DNA of 64,000 bases from the NCBI RefSeq assembly GCF_000423185.1, contig NZ_AUHM01000001.1, positions 310,001 to 374,000 of the forward strand, written 5' to 3'. The translations under genes and the position numbers were made by a program. This document shows, in pieces, positions 60,386 to 64,000 of this stretch (its first letter is position 1; every line of letters starts with the position of its first letter). Below the pieces are notes generated by a model that saw nothing but the letters and a program-made list of their open reading frames with translations, did not search any database and was not told where the DNA came from. The stretch is from Inquilinus limosus DSM 16000 (GTDB taxonomy: Bacteria; Pseudomonadota; Alphaproteobacteria; DSM-16000; Inquilinaceae).

Positions 60386-60985
60386 ATGACGAAGGTCCTG
60401 GTCCTCTACTACAGCTCCTACGGCCATATCGAGACCATGGCGACGGCGGTGGCCGAAGGCGTCCGCGAGGCGGGCGGCGAGCCCACGATCAAGCGCGTGC
60501 CCGAGCTGGTGCCGGAGGAGGTCGCCCGCGCCTCCCATTTCAAGCTCGACCAGGCGGCGCCGATCGCCACCATCGACGAGCTGGCCGATTACGACGCCGT
60601 GATCTTCGGCGTGCCGACCCGCTTCGGCATGATGGCGTCGCAGATGAGGAACTTCCTCGACCAGGCCGGCGGCCTGTGGATGAAGGGCGCCCTGATCGGC
60701 AAGGTCGGCAGCGTCTTCGCTTCGAGCGCGACCCAGCATGGCGGTCAGGAGGCGACGATCCTGAGCTTCCACACCTTCCTGCTGCATCAGGGCATGGTGG
60801 TGGTCGGCCTGCCCTATTCCTTCCAGGGCCAGATGACGCTGGACGAGATCACCGGCGGGTCTCCCTACGGCGCCACCACCATCGCCGGCGGCCAGGGCCA
60901 GCGCCAGCCGAGCGCCAACGAGCTCGCCGGCGCCCGCTTCCAGGGCGCGCATGTGACCAAGATCGCCTCGAAGCTGAAAGGCTGA
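60386..60985 (+). CDS. wrbA: NAD(P)H:quinone oxidoreductase WrbA
   Basis: 199 residues, exactly the WrbA size. FMN-binding motifs are visible: [42 protein letters not shown] and [25 protein letters not shown], plus the [12 protein letters not shown] loop. It reduces quinones by two electrons in the cytoplasm and protects against redox stress. The start has AAGGGAAA upstream. A glutathionyl-hydroquinone reductase gene follows, suggesting a quinone-detoxification pair. Confidence 0.95.
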   Translation: MTKVLVLYYSSYGHIETMATAVAEGVREAGGEPTIKRVPELVPEEVARASHFKLDQAAPIATIDELADYDAVIFGVPTRFGMMASQMRNFLDQAGGLWMKGALIGKVGSVFASSATQHGGQEATILSFHTFLLHQGMVVVGLPYSFQGQMTLDEITGGSPYGATTIAGGQGQRQPSANELAGARFQGAHVTKIASKLKG

Positions 60986-61039
60986 GAGGCTGCTAGTATG
61001 ACGCCGCCGGGCCTCCCCCGGCGGCCGAAGGAGGAGACG

Positions 61040-62029
61040 ATGGGTCTGCTGATCGAGGGCCGCTGGACCGACCAGTGGTACGACACGAAATCGACCGGCG
61101 GGCGCTTCGTGCGGCAGGAGAGCGCCTTCCGCGGCAAGGTGACGGCCGACGGCGGCTCCGGCTTCAGGGCCGAGCCCGGCCGCTATCACCTCTACGTCTC
61201 CTACGCCTGCCCCTGGGCGCACCGCACGCTGATCGTGCGGGCGCTGAAGAAGCTCGAGGACGTGATCTCGGTCGACGTGGTCGACCCGTTCATGGGCGCC
61301 CAGGGCTGGACCTTCGACGACATCCGCACCGGCGTCCGGTCGCCCGGCGCGACCGGCGACCGGGTGAACGGCAAGGCGGCGCTGCACGAGGTCTATACGC
61401 TGGCCAGGCCGGACTACACCGGCCGGGTCACGGTGCCGGTGCTGTGGGACAAGCAGACCCGGACGATCGTGAACAACGAGTCGGCCGAGATCATCCGGAT
61501 GCTGAATTCGGAGTTCGACGAATGGGCCGAACGGTCGGTCGACCTGTCGCCGGCCGACCTGCTGCCCCAGATCGATGCGATCAACGCCGAGGTCTATGAC
61601 CGCGTGAACAACGGGGTGTACAAGGCCGGCTTCGCCACCGACCAGGCGGTCTACGAGGAGGCGGTGACCGGGCTGTTCGAGATGCTGGACAGGCTGGAGG
61701 CCCATCTGTCGGCGCATCGCTGGCTGGTCGGCGACCAGCTGACCGAGGCCGACATCCGGCTGTTCACCACCCTGCTGCGCTTCGACCCGGTCTATCACGG
61801 CCACTTCAAGTGCAACCTGCGGGCGCTGCGGGAGTACCCGGCGCTGTGGGGCTTCACCCGAGAGATCGCGCAGCGGCCCGGCGTGGCCGCTACGATCGAG
61901 ATGACCCACATCAAGCGGCACTATTACGAGAGCCACCGCACCATCAACCCGACCGGCATCGTGCCGAAGGGCCCTGTGCTGGACCTGGCGGCGCCGCACG
62001 GGCGGGAGCGGCTGCCGGAGATGCGGTGA
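61040..62029 (+). CDS. yqjG: Glutathionyl-hydroquinone reductase (Xi-class GST, YqjG/PcpF type)
   Basis: 329 residues from the ATG at 61040 with AAGGAGGAG upstream. The catalytic Cys is in YVSYACPWAHRTLIVRALK; NNESAEIIRMLN is the glutathione-binding Glu-Ser motif; the helical C-terminal domain contains GDQLTEADIRLFTTLLRFD and ends with IVPKGPVLD. It reduces glutathionyl-hydroquinones, fitting the upstream WrbA. Confidence 0.93.
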   Translation: MGLLIEGRWTDQWYDTKSTGGRFVRQESAFRGKVTADGGSGFRAEPGRYHLYVSYACPWAHRTLIVRALKKLEDVISVDVVDPFMGAQGWTFDDIRTGVRSPGATGDRVNGKAALHEVYTLARPDYTGRVTVPVLWDKQTRTIVNNESAEIIRMLNSEFDEWAERSVDLSPADLLPQIDAINAEVYDRVNNGVYKAGFATDQAVYEEAVTGLFEMLDRLEAHLSAHRWLVGDQLTEADIRLFTTLLRFDPVYHGHFKCNLRALREYPALWGFTREIAQRPGVAATIEMTHIKRHYYESHRTINPTGIVPKGPVLDLAAPHGRERLPEMR

Positions 62030-62035
62030 GGGCGA

Positions 62036-62434
62036 TCAGGCCGGCTCGGACCGGCTGGCGCCTTTCTCCCGGCGCTCCTTCTCCGCCAGCTGCTCATACT
62101 CCTCGCGGATCTTGCGGATCTCCTCCTCGGAATGCTCCTCGAGGTCGAGCAGCGAGTTGCGGGCCGTCTTGGTGGCGCGGATCAGCTCGTCCAGCTTGAT
62201 CTGCAGCGCGGCGGTGTCGCGGTTCTGGGTGCTCTGGATCAGGAACACCATCAGGAAGGTGACGATCGTCGTGGCCGTGTTCACGGTGAGCTGCCAGGAA
62301 TCGGAAAAGCCGACGAACGGCCCGATCGCGGCCCAGACGACTATCGCAGCCGCCGCCACGATGAACGTGGCGGGATGGCCGGCGAACTGCGCGATCCGGG
62401 TGGCGAAGCGGTCGAACCAGGGACTGTCCTTCAC
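62036..62434 (-). CDS. Low-affinity iron permease family small membrane protein
   Basis: 132 residues from the GTG at 62434, preceded by a strong GGAGG; an in-frame ATG at 62476 lacks one. Two membrane helices ([20 protein letters not shown] and [20 protein letters not shown]) and the family hallmark [24 protein letters not shown], followed by a long charged coiled-coil tail ([21 protein letters not shown]). The family name derives from yeast Fet4; transport of iron by bacterial members is unproven. Confidence 0.85.
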   Translation of the reverse strand: MKDSPWFDRFATRIAQFAGHPATFIVAAAAIVVWAAIGPFVGFSDSWQLTVNTATTIVTFLMVFLIQSTQNRDTAALQIKLDELIRATKTARNSLLDLEEHSEEEIRKIREEYEQLAEKERREKGASRSEPA

Positions 62435-62534
62435 GGCATCCTCCGAACAATGGTGGATGCCGTGAAAACAGGACAACCGGACGGATCGTGCCGAGACGGG
62501 GCGGTGTTCAGAGGGCCTCCAGCCCTCCCCAAAC

Positions 62535-62612
62535 TGTCATGCCCGGGCTTGACCCGGGCATCCAGCGGGTGTCGACGCTCTCTGGATTGCCGGGTCAAGC
62601 CCGGCAATGACA
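62535..62612. repeat. Dispersed inverted repeat, complete copy
   Basis: Two 30-base units (62535-62564 and 62583-62612) are inverted copies of each other (TGTCATGCCCGGGCTTGACC ... and its near complement) with four mismatches; each also contains an internal palindrome around GCTTGA. It is the familiar CCGGGCTTGACCCGGGCA-type intergenic repeat of alphaproteobacteria. Confidence 0.65.
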
Positions 62613-62647
62613 ACAAGGGGATAGTGTGAGGCGGCAATGGCCTTGCT

Positions 62648-63478
62648 TCACTTCCCCTGGTTCAGCGCCACCGGCAGCTTGTTGGCCTGCAGGCCGTACT
62701 TGGCCAGGATCTGGTCGTAGGTGCCGTCGGCCTGCAGCTTCTCGACCGCCGCCTTCACCGCGTCGCGCAGCTGCGGCTCGCTCTTCAGCACCGGGATGCC
62801 GACCAGGGACTCCGTGAAAGCCTCGCCGATCGGCACGTAGGTGTCGGGCTCCAGCGTCTGGAAATAGGGCAGCGTCTCGTTGCCCTGGGCCGCGGCCTGC
62901 AGGCGCTGGGTCTTCAGCTGGGTGCGGGCGTCGGCCGAGCCTTCGGTGCCGACCACGGTGATCGCCGGCTTGCCCTTGGCGACGCAGTTGGCGTCGCTCC
63001 ACTCGCCGATCTGCTGCGGCCAGTTGGTCGAGCGGCTGGCGCCCACCGTCTTGCCGCACAGATCGTCGGTCGACTTGATCTCACCGGCCAGGGCCGTGAT
63101 CGTGTAGAACTGCGCGCCGGACTTCATGTAGTCGACGAAGTCGGCGATGTCGCGCCGCGCCGGCGTGTCGCTCATCCCCGCCATCACGATGTCGATGCGC
63201 CCGGTCTGCAGCGACGGCAGCATCTGGGCGAAGGCGATCTCCTGGAACTCGACCTCGACGCCCAGCTGCTTGGCGATCGCCCTGGCGAGGTCGATGTCGA
63301 CGCCCTGCAGCTCGTTGGTCGCCGGGTCCTTGAAGATGATCGGCGGGTAGTTGTTGTTGGTGCCGACGATGATCTTGCCGGCCTGCTTGATCCGGGCCGG
63401 CAGGTCCTGGGCGTCGGCCGGCACCGCGGCCAGCGCTGTGGTGGCCGCGAGGGCGGCAAGCAGAGCGATACGGGTCAT
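62648..63478 (-). CDS. Polar amino acid ABC transporter substrate-binding protein
   Basis: 276 residues. Sec signal (MTRIALLAALAATTALAAVPADAQ). SBP_bac_3 motifs: KIIVGTNNNYPPIIFKDP, GVDIDLARAIAKQLGVEVEFQ, IAFAQMLPSLQTGRIDIVMAGMS and DLCGKTVGASRSTNWPQQI. It binds a polar amino acid or related solute in the periplasm. The ATPase gene of the same family lies 34 bases upstream in the same direction; permease genes must lie to the right of the window. Confidence 0.9.
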   Translation of the reverse strand: MTRIALLAALAATTALAAVPADAQDLPARIKQAGKIIVGTNNNYPPIIFKDPATNELQGVDIDLARAIAKQLGVEVEFQEIAFAQMLPSLQTGRIDIVMAGMSDTPARRDIADFVDYMKSGAQFYTITALAGEIKSTDDLCGKTVGASRSTNWPQQIGEWSDANCVAKGKPAITVVGTEGSADARTQLKTQRLQAAAQGNETLPYFQTLEPDTYVPIGEAFTESLVGIPVLKSEPQLRDAVKAAVEKLQADGTYDQILAKYGLQANKLPVALNQGK

Positions 63479-63512
63479 CTTGAGCCTCTCCTGTTGATAT
63501 CTGGTCCGCCGG

Positions 63513-64000
63513 TCACGACAGGACGGCGGCGATGAAGTCGCGGGTGCGCGCCTCGCGCGGGCTGCCCAGCACCTGCTGCGGCGGCCCGATCTCGACGATC
63601 CGGCCGCGGTCCATGAACACGACGCGGTTCGCCACCTCGCGGGCGAAGCCCAGCTCGTGCGTCACCACGATCATGGTCATGCCGCTGGCGGCGAGGTCGC
63701 GCATCACCGCCAGAACCTCGCCCACCAGCTCGGGGTCGAGGGCCGAGGTCGGCTCGTCGAACAGCATCAGCTTCGGCTTCATCGCCAGGGCGCGGGCGAT
63801 GGCGATGCGCTGCTGCTGGCCGCCGGACAGCTCGGCCGGATAGGCGTCGCGCTTGTCGGCCAGGCCGACGCGCCGCAGCAGGGCCATGGCCTCGGCGACC
63901 GCCTCGGTCTTCGGCCGCTTCTGCACCGTGACCGGGCCTTCGATGATGTTGGCCAGCACGGTCATATGCGCGAACAGGTTGAAGCGCTGGAACACCATGC
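63513..64000 (-). CDS. Polar amino acid ABC transporter ATP-binding protein (partial)
   Basis: The frame is open to the right edge, so about 162 C-terminal residues are seen and the Walker A motif lies outside. Q-loop region [17 protein letters not shown], signature [16 protein letters not shown], Walker [18 protein letters not shown] and the H-loop [23 protein letters not shown] are all present, as in GlnQ/HisP. Confidence 0.93.
   Translation of the reverse strand, partial: MVFQRFNLFAHMTVLANIIEGPVTVQKRPKTEAVAEAMALLRRVGLADKRDAYPAELSGGQQQRIAIARALAMKPKLMLFDEPTSALDPELVGEVLAVMRDLAASGMTMIVVTHELGFAREVANRVVFMDRGRIVEIGPPQQVLGSPREARTRDFIAAVLS

Noticed and set aside
1-64000. tRNA, rRNA, integrase or transposase genes marking island borders
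   Set aside because: No cloverleaf-like sequence, rRNA segment or recombinase motif was recognised; island calls rest on gene content and composition only.

Overview
The window is high-GC, gene-dense DNA that reads as an alphaproteobacterial chromosome. The gene families (ScfR-like acyl-CoA regulator, DUF1508, DUF1127, NodT-type outer membrane factor, Tde1/Tdi1-type T6SS cargo) and the short inverted repeats between genes fit a Rhodospirillales-type organism; this placement is inference. I recognised no rRNA, tRNA, CRISPR array or transposase. Very long antisense ORFs are common and are GC artefacts.

Layout. 1-3.2 kb: end of an acyl-CoA-responsive regulator, a DUF1508 protein and a Tat-exported 2',3'-cyclic nucleotide phosphodiesterase. 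3.3-4.7 kb: an AT-richer two-gene islet that looks like a membrane-inserting toxin with a membrane immunity protein. 4.8-7.9 kb: marR-emrA-emrB type drug efflux operon. 8-10.2 kb: penicillin-binding protein 1C. 11.8-19.2 kb: an orphan T6SS vgrG island read right to left: vgrG, DUF4123 adaptor, Tde1-like DNase effector, two Tdi1-like immunity genes in tandem, a second DUF4123 adaptor, a second cysteine-rich toxin-like gene and its probable immunity gene. 19.4-21.5 kb: alcohol dehydrogenase/LysR pair. 21.8-23.7 kb: a secreted RTX-repeat protein. 23.8-32.5 kb: tripartite RND efflux operon, a Spy/CpxP-like periplasmic protein and a divergent two-component system, recalling BaeSR/spy/mdtABC.

32.5-37.8 kb is the most interesting segment: a tightly coupled operon of membrane desaturase, stand-alone acyl carrier protein, fatty acyl-AMP ligase fused to a type II thioesterase-like domain, and cytochrome P450. 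It is preceded by a strikingly AT-rich leader and followed by a palindromic repeat. The inferred path is: activate a free fatty acid, load it on the ACP, desaturate and oxidise it there, then release or transfer it. The terminal domain carries Cys where Ser is expected in the nucleophile motif.

38-44.3 kb: MFS exporters, LysR regulators, an Hsp20 with a heat-shock-type promoter and a perfect terminator, and a DUF1127-GNAT fusion. 45.2-49.7 kb: siderophore uptake operon (TonB receptor, binding protein, siderophore-interacting reductase). 49.9-55.4 kb: TetR regulator, a LysR gene broken by a one-base frameshift, and a paoABC-type periplasmic aldehyde oxidoreductase. 55.6-62.4 kb: MFS pumps, a GT-A-like glycosyltransferase candidate, an ArsR/MFS divergent pair with two matching operator palindromes, GNAT, WrbA, glutathionyl-hydroquinone reductase and a small membrane protein. 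62.6-64 kb: polar amino acid ABC transporter (binding protein, and an ATPase cut by the right edge).
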